Positions 1-7,570 of a stretch of 64,000 nucleotides of DNA are shown here, piece after piece. The stretch lies in NCBI RefSeq assembly GCF_900112135.1, contig NZ_FOLC01000006.1, forward strand, positions 186,001 to 250,000, written 5' to 3'. Made by a program: the position numbers and the translations under genes. The stretch's first letter is position 1, and each line of letters opens with the position of its first letter. Source of the DNA: Collimonas sp. OK412. Its GTDB lineage: Bacteria; Pseudomonadota; Gammaproteobacteria; Burkholderiales; Burkholderiaceae_D. A model generated the notes under the pieces. It had not been told where the DNA came from. It did not search any database and was given only the letters and a program-made list of their open reading frames with translations.

Positions 1-445
1 AGAGCGAAGCATTGAGGCGGTCGACCGACGCCTGCAAGCTGCCTTCGGCGATCACCAGCTGCGCATTGCAATCGTTGCAGATGCTGGCGAAGCGCGATAC
101 GGCGCGGGTTCCGACCGGCGGAAACGACGGCACCGCAGTGGCGCCGGCCTTGAAAATGGCGAACAGCGCCGTGACGTAGTTCAGGCCCGGCTCCAGCACC
201 AGCAGCACCCGCGCGCCCGGCGTCAGCTGCTGCTTGAGCTGGCGGGCCAGGCGGGCGGCGCGCAAGTCGAGTTGACGATAGGTCAATTCAACGATGTCGT
301 CCTCGCCGTTTTTCAGGAAACGCAGAGCGACCTCGTCCGGCGTGGCCGCGGCGCGCCGGCGCAGGATCGCGTCCATGTCGATATCCTGCGCGGCCAGTTC
401 CTGAACCAACAATGCCGCTTCGCTCATGCTCAAGCTGGATGTCAT
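1..445 (-). CDS. Fatty-acyl-AMP ligase (N-terminal part, runs off left edge)
   Basis: The minus strand is open from an ATG at 445 to the window edge (148 codons). It reads MTSSLSMSEAALLVQELAAQ, followed by an AMP-binding N-terminal domain with the phrases ATPDEVALRFL, YRQLDLRAARLA, RVLLVLEPGLNYVTALFA and KAGATAVPSFPP. That pattern is typical of fatty-acyl-AMP ligases (FAAL), which activate fatty acids as adenylates and load them on acyl carrier proteins. A GGAG lies 6 nt before the ATG at 445; a second in-frame ATG at 427 is possible. The catalytic and C-terminal domains lie outside the window, so substrate and domain fusions (for example to an NRPS/PKS) cannot be judged. A regulated promoter module sits at 540-606. 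Confidence 0.8.
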   Translation of the reverse strand, partial: MTSSLSMSEAALLVQELAAQDIDMDAILRRRAAATPDEVALRFLKNGEDDIVELTYRQLDLRAARLARQLKQQLTPGARVLLVLEPGLNYVTALFAIFKAGATAVPSFPPVGTRAVSRFASICNDCNAQLVIAEGSLQASVDRLNASL

Positions 446-539
446 TCGATACTCCGTTATTTGATTGCCGGGAAAACGCTGCGCGGCGAGGGCAGGCCGG
501 CGTTGCGCCGTTGCACACGGCCGCTCGATCTACGAGACG

Positions 540-606
540 ACTATATGGATTACGTTGTGCCGTGTCTGTTGCGGCGGCGGCCAATTTGATTGCTGCGCGA
601 GACAAT
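540..606 (-). promoter_or_regulatory. Regulated promoter module A, facing the acyl-AMP ligase
   Basis: On the minus strand a TATAGT -10-like hexamer (540-545) lies exactly 17 bp downstream of a 44-bp box (563-606). The box is nearly identical to boxes at 2800-2843 and 2872-2915, with a shared core GGCGGCCAATTTKATTGCTG. The box edge nearest the -10 reads CAGACA, which fits a weak -35. The orientation points transcription at the acyl-AMP ligase starting at 445. I infer an activator site overlapping a weak sigma-70 promoter; the regulator is unknown. Confidence 0.7.
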
Positions 607-651
607 TTGCTGCAGCGCACTGTCGCACGTATATCGATGTGCACATTATTC

Positions 652-689
652 ATATGGCGCGGAGCGGAGCCATGCGCTCCTTGCCATAT
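652..689. other. Strong intergenic hairpin without U-tract
   Basis: ATATGGC (652-658) pairs with GCCATAT (683-689) and GGAGCG (661-666) with CGCTCC (675-680), around an 8-nt loop. It lies about 60 nt past the stop of the Rieske oxygenase on the minus strand and upstream of promoter module A. It could end the oxygenase transcript or stabilise its 3' end, but no U-run follows in either direction. The rest of 446-747 shows no gene. Confidence 0.5.
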
Positions 690-747
690 CGACGCCGGAT
701 TACCGAACGAACTGTCGATACCCGGCAAGCCTGCCCTGCCGCAATAG

Positions 748-1827
748 CTAGACGACTTCGACGCCGGCTTCGCCCATCCTGCTATCTACGGGCGTCGCGT
801 TGCGCAAGTCGAATTCAACGATGCCCCGCTCGCGCACGCCTGCCTCCTGCAGCCGCAGGTCGGCCAGCATGCGGCGCGCAGCCGCGGCGGCCTGGTCGAC
901 CGCGAGGTGGACGATGGGCGCGCTCTGTTTCCAGTTCTGCTGCAGGTGTTCGGTGACGTCCTTGTCCTCGAGCACGGTCTTGACCACTTCTTGCAGGATC
1001 ATCTGCGTCAGCGGCTGGTTGTCGAGCGCAAAGTCGCGATGCATGCCGACCCAGATATGGCTGCTGTCGACCGTTTCAGGCGTGAAAATCGACGTAGTGA
1101 ACAGGCGCAGCGCGATGCCGTCCGCTTCGCCGGGCGCGCGCGCGGTGGTTTCGACGCGTGTGTTCCCGACCGGCCAGAAAATCACTTCCTGGGTGCGGTC
1201 GATATAGTCGAGCCCCATCATTTTCTTGAGCAGCGGCGAATTCTTTTCCTTGCGCAGCACCCGGCTCACGCGCACTTCGCGCTCGCTCACGGTGATAGCG
1301 GGCGGCGTTTCGGCCACCGCTATCGAACTGATGGTTTCCGTATGCACGTAATTGATATGGGTCAGGTCGAGCAGGTTGTCGATCGCCAGGCGGTAATCCG
1401 TCAGCACGTGGGTGTAGCACATTTCACCGGCGAACTGCGCCGAGCTGCATACCGAGTGATCGGGAATCAGCGCCTCGTCGGAGAGCGCGGGTTCGCCCAT
1501 CCACAGCCACACGAAGCCGTATTTTTCGGCGGCCGGATACGTCTTGACGCAGGCGCGCTGAGGAATCAGCTGCTGGCTGGGGATATGGATGCACTTGCCC
1601 TTGGCGTCGAACTGCAGGCCGTGATACCAGCAGACCAGCGTGTCGCCCTGGAGCCGGCCTTTCGACAGCGGCACCTGGCGGTGCGGACAGCGGTCCTCGA
1701 GCACCGCCAGCGTACCGTCCGAGGTGCGGTACATGACGATGTTTTCGTTCAGGATTTTGCGAGCGAACAATTCGGTCTTGATTTCAGACGACAGTGCGGC
1801 GACATACCAGGAATTTCGAATCAGCAT
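748..1827 (-). CDS. Rieske-type aromatic ring-hydroxylating/O-demethylating oxygenase, alpha subunit
   Basis: This 359-residue protein begins MLIRNSWYVAALSSEI, a typical start for VanA/PobA-like single-component Rieske oxygenases. The [2Fe-2S] Rieske motif is intact (CPHR near residue 47, CWYH near residue 66), and a mononuclear-iron motif DNLLDLTHINYVH follows. It probably hydroxylates or demethylates a small organic substrate, taking electrons from a reductase not visible here. The open frame reaches back to 1929, but the ATG at 1827 has GGAAAG upstream and matches where the family starts. It lies 178 bp downstream of the SDR gene on the same strand and may be co-transcribed from promoter B. 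The substrate is unknown; the acyl-AMP ligase nearby suggests a lipid-derived or secondary metabolite. Confidence 0.88.
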   Translation of the reverse strand: MLIRNSWYVAALSSEIKTELFARKILNENIVMYRTSDGTLAVLEDRCPHRQVPLSKGRLQGDTLVCWYHGLQFDAKGKCIHIPSQQLIPQRACVKTYPAAEKYGFVWLWMGEPALSDEALIPDHSVCSSAQFAGEMCYTHVLTDYRLAIDNLLDLTHINYVHTETISSIAVAETPPAITVSEREVRVSRVLRKEKNSPLLKKMMGLDYIDRTQEVIFWPVGNTRVETTARAPGEADGIALRLFTTSIFTPETVDSSHIWVGMHRDFALDNQPLTQMILQEVVKTVLEDKDVTEHLQQNWKQSAPIVHLAVDQAAAAARRMLADLRLQEAGVRERGIVEFDLRNATPVDSRMGEAGVEVV

Positions 1828-1894
1828 AGTGCGCTTTCCAAGTTTTTTGTGGCGCGGCAGCTGCGAAACTGAATGCGCAGGCGTGCCGGTCCCG

Positions 1895-1920
1895 GGCCGT
1901 ACGGCAAGTGCAGTACGGCC
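1895..1920. other. Intergenic inverted repeat (GGCCGTAC/GTACGGCC)
   Basis: A perfect 8-bp inverted repeat with a 10-nt loop lies between the SDR stop and the Rieske oxygenase start. It could be an attenuating hairpin or an operator, and no U-tract follows it. Nothing else of note lies in 1828-2004. Confidence 0.35.
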
Positions 1921-2004
1921 GGTAGGCAAACGGCGGCGGTTTTGTTTCGCAACGGCCTCGGTGTTGTGAATGCGAGGCTTTGGTTGAGAGAGCTTGCGGT
2001 GGCT

Positions 2005-2712
2005 TTATTGACCCCATTCCCGCACGTAGACGGGAAGTTCGGCGTTCAATTCCAGTTTTACCTTTTTCGTGATGTCGTCGCTCAGGACTTCTTCGCGGCC
2101 GAGTTCGATGGCTTCCAGCGTTTGCCGGACTACCTCTTCCGGGCTGGTTTTCGGGCCTTCGACGTGCTTGGCCATGTCGGTGTCGATATAAGCCGCATGC
2201 ACGGCGACCACCAATGTGCGGTTGCCCCGCAACTCGTTGCGCAGGCCGTTGGTCAGCGCCCATGCGGCGGCCTTCGAGGCGCAATATGATCCGATCGGCG
2301 GCAGGCTGAGCCAGCTCAGCACCGACAGCACGTTGACCATGGCGCCGCCGCCGTTCTCGTGCAGGATCGGCGCAAATGCCTGGGCCATGGCCAGGGTGCC
2401 GAAGAAATTGGTTTCCAGCTGCCGGCGGCTGGCTGCGACGCCGTTCTCGCCGAGGAAAGCGCCTGGCGCCAGGATGCCTGCGTTATTGATGAGTATATTG
2501 GTGTCCGCGGCGATCGTCGCCGCAGCCAGTACGTCGTCCGGATTGGTGATGTCGAGCTTGATGGTCTGCACGCCCGGTATCGAGATCGTTGCCGGATCGC
2601 GCGCGCCGGCATACACCTTCCTGGCGCCGGCGGCCAGCAAGCCGTGCACGAACGCCAGGCCGAGGCCGCGGTTGGCGCCGGTCACAAAAACTACAGAACC
2701 TTTGATATTCAA
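2005..2712 (-). CDS. Short-chain dehydrogenase/reductase
   Basis: A 235-residue classical SDR. TGANRGLG near residue 11 binds NAD(P), NNAG marks the core strand, and the catalytic Ser plus YCASKAA (YxxxK) follow. It should oxidise an alcohol or reduce a ketone in the cytoplasm; the substrate is unknown. The start is a TTG at 2712 with AGGAG 7 nt upstream. An ATG five bases upstream is out of frame and opens only ATG-AAT-TGA. Promoter module B (2777-2843) faces this gene, and module C drives the divergent GMC oxidoreductase, so both redox enzymes are probably induced together. The Rieske oxygenase follows on the same strand. Confidence 0.88.
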   Translation of the reverse strand: MNIKGSVVFVTGANRGLGLAFVHGLLAAGARKVYAGARDPATISIPGVQTIKLDITNPDDVLAAATIAADTNILINNAGILAPGAFLGENGVAASRRQLETNFFGTLAMAQAFAPILHENGGGAMVNVLSVLSWLSLPPIGSYCASKAAAWALTNGLRNELRGNRTLVVAVHAAYIDTDMAKHVEGPKTSPEEVVRQTLEAIELGREEVLSDDITKKVKLELNAELPVYVREWGQ

Positions 2713-2776
2713 TTCATTGCTCCTTTGTGTGGTCGCTGACTGGCGAGGTTGTACGGTCAGTCAAACCTTCGGAGTG

Positions 2777-2843
2777 ACTATAGGTACTTAAGCGGTCCAT
2801 GTATGTTGCGCGGGCGGCCAATTTTATTGCTGCCCGGGACAAT
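2777..2843 (-). promoter_or_regulatory. Regulated promoter module B, facing the SDR
   Basis: TATAGT (minus strand, 2777-2782) is separated by exactly 17 bp from a 44-bp box at 2800-2843 that matches boxes A and C. The -35 position reads CATACA. Transcription would run leftward into the TTG-started SDR about 60 nt away. With module C it forms a large imperfect inverted repeat centred near 2858. Confidence 0.75.
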
Positions 2844-2871
2844 CGCGCGGCATAGATCTTGTCGGGTATCG

Positions 2872-2938
2872 ATTGTCTCCGCCAGCAATAAAATTGGCCG
2901 CCGACGCAACATACACAGCTGCGCTTAATACCTATAGT
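2872..2938 (+). promoter_or_regulatory. Regulated promoter module C, facing the GMC oxidoreductase
   Basis: Mirror image of module B. The 44-bp box (2872-2915, beginning ATTGTC and ending CATACA) lies 17 bp upstream of TATAGT (2933-2938). The gene starts at 2971, giving a short leader. Identical geometry in three copies argues for one shared transcription activator. Confidence 0.75.
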
Positions 2939-2970
2939 TTCCTGCCGGTTTGGCATCAACGGGAGATTCA

Positions 2971-4689
2971 ATGGATCACGACATGAGCACAGGATCGAAG
3001 ATCGACGAACTGGAGCGCGCAGCGCTCAGCGGCAGGATCGGCCGCCGCGATTTTCTTGCGCACTTGCTTGCGCTCGGCGTCAGCGCCAGTTCGGCCAGTT
3101 TGCTGGCGATGCATGCCGAGGCCGCCAATCGCAACCAGGCCGCCCAGCGCGCGGCGTTGCGTGACGAGTATGACTATATTATCGTCGGCGCCGGTTCCTC
3201 GGGATGCATACTGGCTAACCGCATTTCGGCCAGCGGCGCTTCGGTGCTGCTGGTCGAAGCAGGCGGCGCCGACATCGGCCAGCCGAAGATTACGCAGGCC
3301 CAGCTGTGGCAGCAGAACCTGTTCAGCGATACCGACTGGGGACGCACCAGCATCCCGGAGCCGGGCCTGGGCAATCGCCGGCAGGCGGCGTCGGGAGGAA
3401 AAATCTGGGGCGGATCCGGCAGCATCAACGCCATGATCTGGCTGCGCGGCGATGTCCGCGATTACCTGCACTGGGCGGAACAAGTCGGTCCGGAATGGAA
3501 CCTGCCGGCGCTGCATCGCGCCTACCTGCGGCTGGCGACGCCGCTGCCGAACGCACGCCCCTTGCGCTCGCCGGCCGGCACCGGCCCGATCACCTTCGGC
3601 CGCTATGCGCCGCAGCATCCGCTGACGCCGGCTTACCTTGCCGCCGGACGTGAATTCGGCCTGGGCGAAATCGAACTGAATGCGGGCGGTTTGCTGGACG
3701 GCATCGGTGTCGCGGAAGTGAATGCGACCGCGGACGGCCGCCGCTCGGGGCCGGCGCAAGCCTACCTGGTGCCGGCGCTGACGCGTTCGAACCTGACCGT
3801 GCTGTCAGACACGCTGGTGACCAGGCTGGAGCTGCAGGGAGACAGATGCCACGGCATCAACGCCATCGTTGACGGCGTGCCGAAGAAAATTACGGCCACG
3901 CGGCAAACCATCCTTTGCGCAGGTGCTTTCGAATCGCCGAAATTGCTGATGCTGTCGGGAGTCGGCTGCGCCGACCAGCTTGCACCGCTTGGCATCCCGC
4001 TGCTGCATGAGATGCCCCATGTCGGGAAAAACCTGCAAGACCATATCCTGCTGCTGAATATCCTGTTCAAGTCGCAGGCAGCCTTGCCGCCGCCGGTCTC
4101 GAACGGCGCTTCCGCGTTCGCCTACTTCAGCAACCGGTCGCGCCTGTGGGCGCCGGATGTCCAGGTAATGTGCCTGCAGAGCCCGTTCCTGACCAATGCC
4201 TTGCCGGTTGGCGCCGGTTTCAGCATTGCGCCCTTCCTTGCCAAACCGCGCAGCCGGGGCACGGCCAAGCTGGTCAGCACGGATCCGCGCAAGGCGTTGC
4301 GCATCGATCCGCGCTACCTGCAGGAACGGGTCGACCAGGACAACATGATCCTCGGCCTGGAGCGCGCCATCGACATCGGCAACAGCCGCGCCCTCAAACC
4401 GTTCTCGGCGGGACTGAACACCCCGTCCGTGCTGAATACGCGCAGCGAAAAACTGGCGTTCATCGCGCAAAACGGCGGCGCCGGTTTCCACTATGTCAGC
4501 ACCTGTTCGGCCGGCGGCAGTCCTGACAACAGCGTGGTGGACGCGCGTTTCAGGGTATGGGGCGTCGAGCGGCTGATGGTGGTCGACGCTTCGGTGATCC
4601 CGGAGGTGACGGCGGTCAACACCCACGTAGCGACCATGATGCTGGCGGAGCTTGCTGCCGAACAGCTGGGCATGGCGCCGCAGGTTTAG
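2971..4689 (+). CDS. GMC-family FAD oxidoreductase, Tat-exported
   Basis: A 572-residue glucose-methanol-choline oxidoreductase. A twin-arginine signal (GRIGRRDFLAHLLALGVSAS, arginines near 24-25) precedes the mature part. The FAD Rossmann motif IVGAGSSGCILANR follows near residue 71, then GGSGSINAMIWLRG, and near the end the conserved block PEVTAVNTHVATMMLAEL. Such enzymes oxidise alcohols to aldehydes, with electrons passing to a quinone or oxygen; the Tat signal places it in the periplasm. The frame opens upstream at a TTG (2950), but the ATG at 2971 has GGGAGA at the right spacing. It is driven by promoter module C and divergent from the SDR, so a shared pathway is likely; the substrate is unknown. 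Confidence 0.9.
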   Translation: MDHDMSTGSKIDELERAALSGRIGRRDFLAHLLALGVSASSASLLAMHAEAANRNQAAQRAALRDEYDYIIVGAGSSGCILANRISASGASVLLVEAGGADIGQPKITQAQLWQQNLFSDTDWGRTSIPEPGLGNRRQAASGGKIWGGSGSINAMIWLRGDVRDYLHWAEQVGPEWNLPALHRAYLRLATPLPNARPLRSPAGTGPITFGRYAPQHPLTPAYLAAGREFGLGEIELNAGGLLDGIGVAEVNATADGRRSGPAQAYLVPALTRSNLTVLSDTLVTRLELQGDRCHGINAIVDGVPKKITATRQTILCAGAFESPKLLMLSGVGCADQLAPLGIPLLHEMPHVGKNLQDHILLLNILFKSQAALPPPVSNGASAFAYFSNRSRLWAPDVQVMCLQSPFLTNALPVGAGFSIAPFLAKPRSRGTAKLVSTDPRKALRIDPRYLQERVDQDNMILGLERAIDIGNSRALKPFSAGLNTPSVLNTRSEKLAFIAQNGGAGFHYVSTCSAGGSPDNSVVDARFRVWGVERLMVVDASVIPEVTAVNTHVATMMLAELAAEQLGMAPQV

Positions 4690-4712
4690 GGATTTGTTTT
4701 CAATCCCCTAAA
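4685..4712. terminator. Hairpin spanning both stop codons of convergent genes
   Basis: TTTAGGGATT (4685-4694) pairs with AATCCCCTAAA (4702-4712) with one bulge. The stops of the GMC gene (4689) and the ABC ATPase (4700) both sit inside it. It may work as a bidirectional terminator, although no clear U-run follows on either strand. Confidence 0.45.
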
Positions 4713-5332
4713 TCTATCAACGCTGCCAGCGGCACTCCCTCCGGCGCTTCGTAAAGCGCTATTACCCAGGCTTGCGCCGGATCGGCCGCGGCCTGGTTGA
4801 GCGTCTTGACGACAAAGTTGATGGACGCCTTGTCCAGCCCGGCAAACGGATCGTCCAGCAGGTTGAGCCGGGCGCCGGCGGCAAACGCCGCCGCCAGCCA
4901 GACTTTCCGTTTGCTGCCGGTGGACAGCATGAACAGCTTCTTGTCCAGGTGCGGTGTCAACGACAAGCCTTCAGCCAGGCTGGGCAGCTGCGTTTCGTCA
5001 AACCCCGGATATGCCGCGTGCAGCGATGCGAAATATTCATGCGCCGTCATCTGGTCGAATTCTTCCGAGCGCGGATCCATCCAGAATACCTGCCGCCGGT
5101 AGCGCTCCGGCTGTCCGGCCAGGGATACCCCATCGATAAACAAGCTGCCGGCCTGGGCCGGCAGCGCCCCGGCCAGCAAGCGCAGCAGGCTGCTCTTGCC
5201 CCGCCCGTCGCCGCCGCGCACCAGCGTCACGCCGGCAGGAATGGCGGCCGACCAATCGCTGAACAATTCCCGCTCGGGATAGTGGAAAACCAGGCCGGTG
5301 GCCTGGAGGATGACTGTGGAGGGCTGTTTCAT
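4700..5332 (-). CDS. ABC transporter ATP-binding protein
   Basis: A 210-residue ABC ATPase. It has a Walker A (GGDGRGKSS), a degenerate signature (LSTGSKRKV) and a Walker B (LNLLDDPFAGLD). It is short and resembles the CcmA/ABC-2 type that works with a separate membrane protein, but no permease gene is adjacent, so its partner and cargo are unknown. The start chosen is the ATG at 5332 (MKQPSTVILQATGLVFHY), which matches where ABC domains begin. An upstream ATG at 5392 is possible, and neither has a strong ribosome-binding site. It converges on the GMC oxidoreductase. Confidence 0.82.
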   Translation of the reverse strand: MKQPSTVILQATGLVFHYPERELFSDWSAAIPAGVTLVRGGDGRGKSSLLRLLAGALPAQAGSLFIDGVSLAGQPERYRRQVFWMDPRSEEFDQMTAHEYFASLHAAYPGFDETQLPSLAEGLSLTPHLDKKLFMLSTGSKRKVWLAAAFAAGARLNLLDDPFAGLDKASINFVVKTLNQAAADPAQAWVIALYEAPEGVPLAALIDLGD

Positions 5333-5575
5333 CGGTGTGGTTTTCAGGTTTCCATGCGGTGATGTTTGTACCGCGATTGTAGAGGAAAGCATTTATGTAT
5401 AAATAATTTGCCGGTCCATGGCCCTTTTTTTTATCTTGCGTGGCAACCCAAATGAGAATCAGAGAAAGAGTCTCGTCGCCGTGATGCGCGGTTTGGTACG
5501 AGATCCATCCGTAAGAACCGGTATCACCTACCGTTCCCGCAGGAACAAGCAAGGCCTCATAAAGGAATCTCGGCA

Positions 5576-5854
5576 ATGAATATGCATACCAGGTACACAT
5601 GTAGCGGTTTGTTCGTCTTGTCGCTGGCTCTCGCAGCAGCATCAGCAGCGGCGGCAGGCCAGCCTGCCGCCCCGGCCAACGCTCCCAAGGCAGGTCCGGC
5701 AACCCAGAACCAGGCCAAACGCGCCGGCGACGGTGTCGAGCTGGTGGAAACCGCGCCTTCGCCGCTGGTCGCGGTGAAAGGAGCGGACGGCCGTGTCGTC
5801 GTGCAGCACTCCAACGACACGGTAGCGCCTGAGAAGAAAAACGAGGTGCGCTGA
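5576..5854 (+). CDS. Small secreted protein of unknown function
   Basis: A 92-residue protein with an N-terminal signal peptide (LFVLSLALAAASAAAAGQ) and a short low-complexity mature part rich in Ala, Pro and Lys, ending VVQHSNDTVAPEKKNEVR. I do not recognise the family. Its stop overlaps the start of the metallopeptidase gene in an ATGA arrangement, so the two are translationally coupled; a role as its partner, inhibitor or propeptide-like helper is conceivable. AAGGAA precedes the ATG. Confidence 0.7.
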   Translation: MNMHTRYTCSGLFVLSLALAAASAAAAGQPAAPANAPKAGPATQNQAKRAGDGVELVETAPSPLVAVKGADGRVVVQHSNDTVAPEKKNEVR

Positions 5855-7533
5855 TGAGAAACCTCGCTTGCAGTGCCGGACTTGTCGTCCTCCTTGCCGG
5901 TATGCCGATGGCGCACGCCGCTGATTTTGTCCTGGTCAACCAGGATGCGCCCGGGGCTGGCTTGAATGACCTTACCGCGGCAGCGCCGGTGGGCGGCAAT
6001 CCGGGCAAAACCCTGGGCGAACAACGCCGCCTGGTCTATCAGTTTGCGCTCGAAATGTATGGCGCGCTGCTCAACAGCGCGGTGCCGGTGCGAGTGCAAG
6101 CGTCGTTCGCTTCGCTCGGCCAGAATGCCGCCGGCAACAATATCCTGGGCCAGGCCGGTCCGATCAGCAGCTATCGCGATTTCGCCAATGCTCCGCTGGC
6201 CAATACCTGGTACAACGCTGCGCTGGCCAATGCCCTGCGCGGCGCCCAGAACAATCCGGGAAAAGACGATATCCAGTCGCAGTTCACCACCGACATCGAT
6301 ATCGGCGGCGCCGGCCAGGGCTGGTATTACGGGCTGGACGGCCGCACGCCGAAGGGACAAACCAATTTCCTCGACGTGGTCACCCACGAAATCGGCCACG
6401 GTCTGGGTTTTACCGGCGACAATTCCACTGTGCGCGCCGCGGCAGACCCGAGCCGGATCTACAACCGCTACATGCGCAGCGCCGGCGGACTCGACTGGAA
6501 TGCGATGAGCGACGCCCAGCGCGCCGCCGCCCGCATCAGCGACAACCTGGTATGGACCGGGCCGCAGGTGACGACGGAAGTGCCGGTCAAGCTGCAGCCC
6601 GAAATCGCCCTGCACATCTCGGCGCCGGCCGCGGCGGCAGGTTATAACCCGTTCGCCACCGCGGATTTCGGTTCGCCCGCCAGCAGCGCGGCGTTTACCG
6701 GCAGCCTGGTGCAAGCGACCTATACCGACGCCGGCAACGTCATCCATACCGACGGCTGCCTGCCGGTCACCAACGGCGCGGCGCTCGCCGGCCGCATCGC
6801 CCTGATCGACCGCGGCGTCTGCAATTTCTCGCAGAAGACGCTCAATGCCCAGCAAGCCGGCGCGGTAGCGGTGGTCATCGCCAGCAACAAGCCTGACGCG
6901 CTGGCGCCGATGGCCGCCGGCGACGCCAACGTAGCGGCGCAGATCACCATCCCGACCGTGCTGGTGACGCAGGCGCTGGGCAACCAGCTCAAGGCCAACC
7001 TGCAAGGACTGGCCGCGGCAGGCATCGGACCCTATGCGGACCGCCACCTGGCTGCCGTGCTGGCGGATGGCGTGGACGCCAACGGCCAGGCCGTGCGGCG
7101 CGTCAAGCTCTACGCACCGCCGGGATTCTTGCCGGGGTCGACCATTTCGCATTTCGACCAGTTGACGGTGCCTACCGCCTTGATGGCGCCTAGCGCCAGC
7201 GCCACCGTGATCGCCCAGGCCGACCTCGACCTGACGCCGGCGCTGTTCATGGATATCGGCTGGAGCGTCAACCGCGGCCCGCTGAGCCTGCTCGATTGCG
7301 CCACCAATGTGCCGATCTCCTCCGCGGGCGGCCTGATCCCCGGCGCCAACGCCTTGACCAACCTCAAGCTGTGCGCCAAGACCTCGGCCACCGTCGGCGA
7401 CTATCGCGACTGCACCGGCCGCTACGTGCAATCGCGGCTGGAAGCCAAGCTGTTCAAGCCGGCGCAGGCGCAGAGCCTGAAGATGTGCCTGGTCGGCAGC
7501 AAGGCCGACGCGCAGTTCGCAGCCTGGCACTGA
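5854..7533 (+). CDS. Secreted PA-domain zinc metallopeptidase
   Basis: A 559-residue exported protein. The signal peptide (MRNLACSAGLVVLLAGMPMAHA) is followed by a zincin motif HEIGHGLGFTG near residue 179. A protease-associated (PA) domain follows at roughly 310-390 (GRIALIDRGVCNFSQKTLNAQQAGA), and then a possible Met-turn (PTALMAPS). HExxHxxGF suggests a metzincin-like fold with the PA domain inserted before the Met-turn. It probably degrades proteins outside the cell. It overlaps the preceding small secreted gene by one base and is followed 37 bp later by the adhesin gene, so these three may form a surface/secreted operon. Confidence 0.82.
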   Translation: MRNLACSAGLVVLLAGMPMAHAADFVLVNQDAPGAGLNDLTAAAPVGGNPGKTLGEQRRLVYQFALEMYGALLNSAVPVRVQASFASLGQNAAGNNILGQAGPISSYRDFANAPLANTWYNAALANALRGAQNNPGKDDIQSQFTTDIDIGGAGQGWYYGLDGRTPKGQTNFLDVVTHEIGHGLGFTGDNSTVRAAADPSRIYNRYMRSAGGLDWNAMSDAQRAAARISDNLVWTGPQVTTEVPVKLQPEIALHISAPAAAAGYNPFATADFGSPASSAAFTGSLVQATYTDAGNVIHTDGCLPVTNGAALAGRIALIDRGVCNFSQKTLNAQQAGAVAVVIASNKPDALAPMAAGDANVAAQITIPTVLVTQALGNQLKANLQGLAAAGIGPYADRHLAAVLADGVDANGQAVRRVKLYAPPGFLPGSTISHFDQLTVPTALMAPSASATVIAQADLDLTPALFMDIGWSVNRGPLSLLDCATNVPISSAGGLIPGANALTNLKLCAKTSATVGDYRDCTGRYVQSRLEAKLFKPAQAQSLKMCLVGSKADAQFAAWH

Positions 7534-7570
7534 CTCCTACCGTCCTTTACTCTAGCCTTGGGAATTTCCG

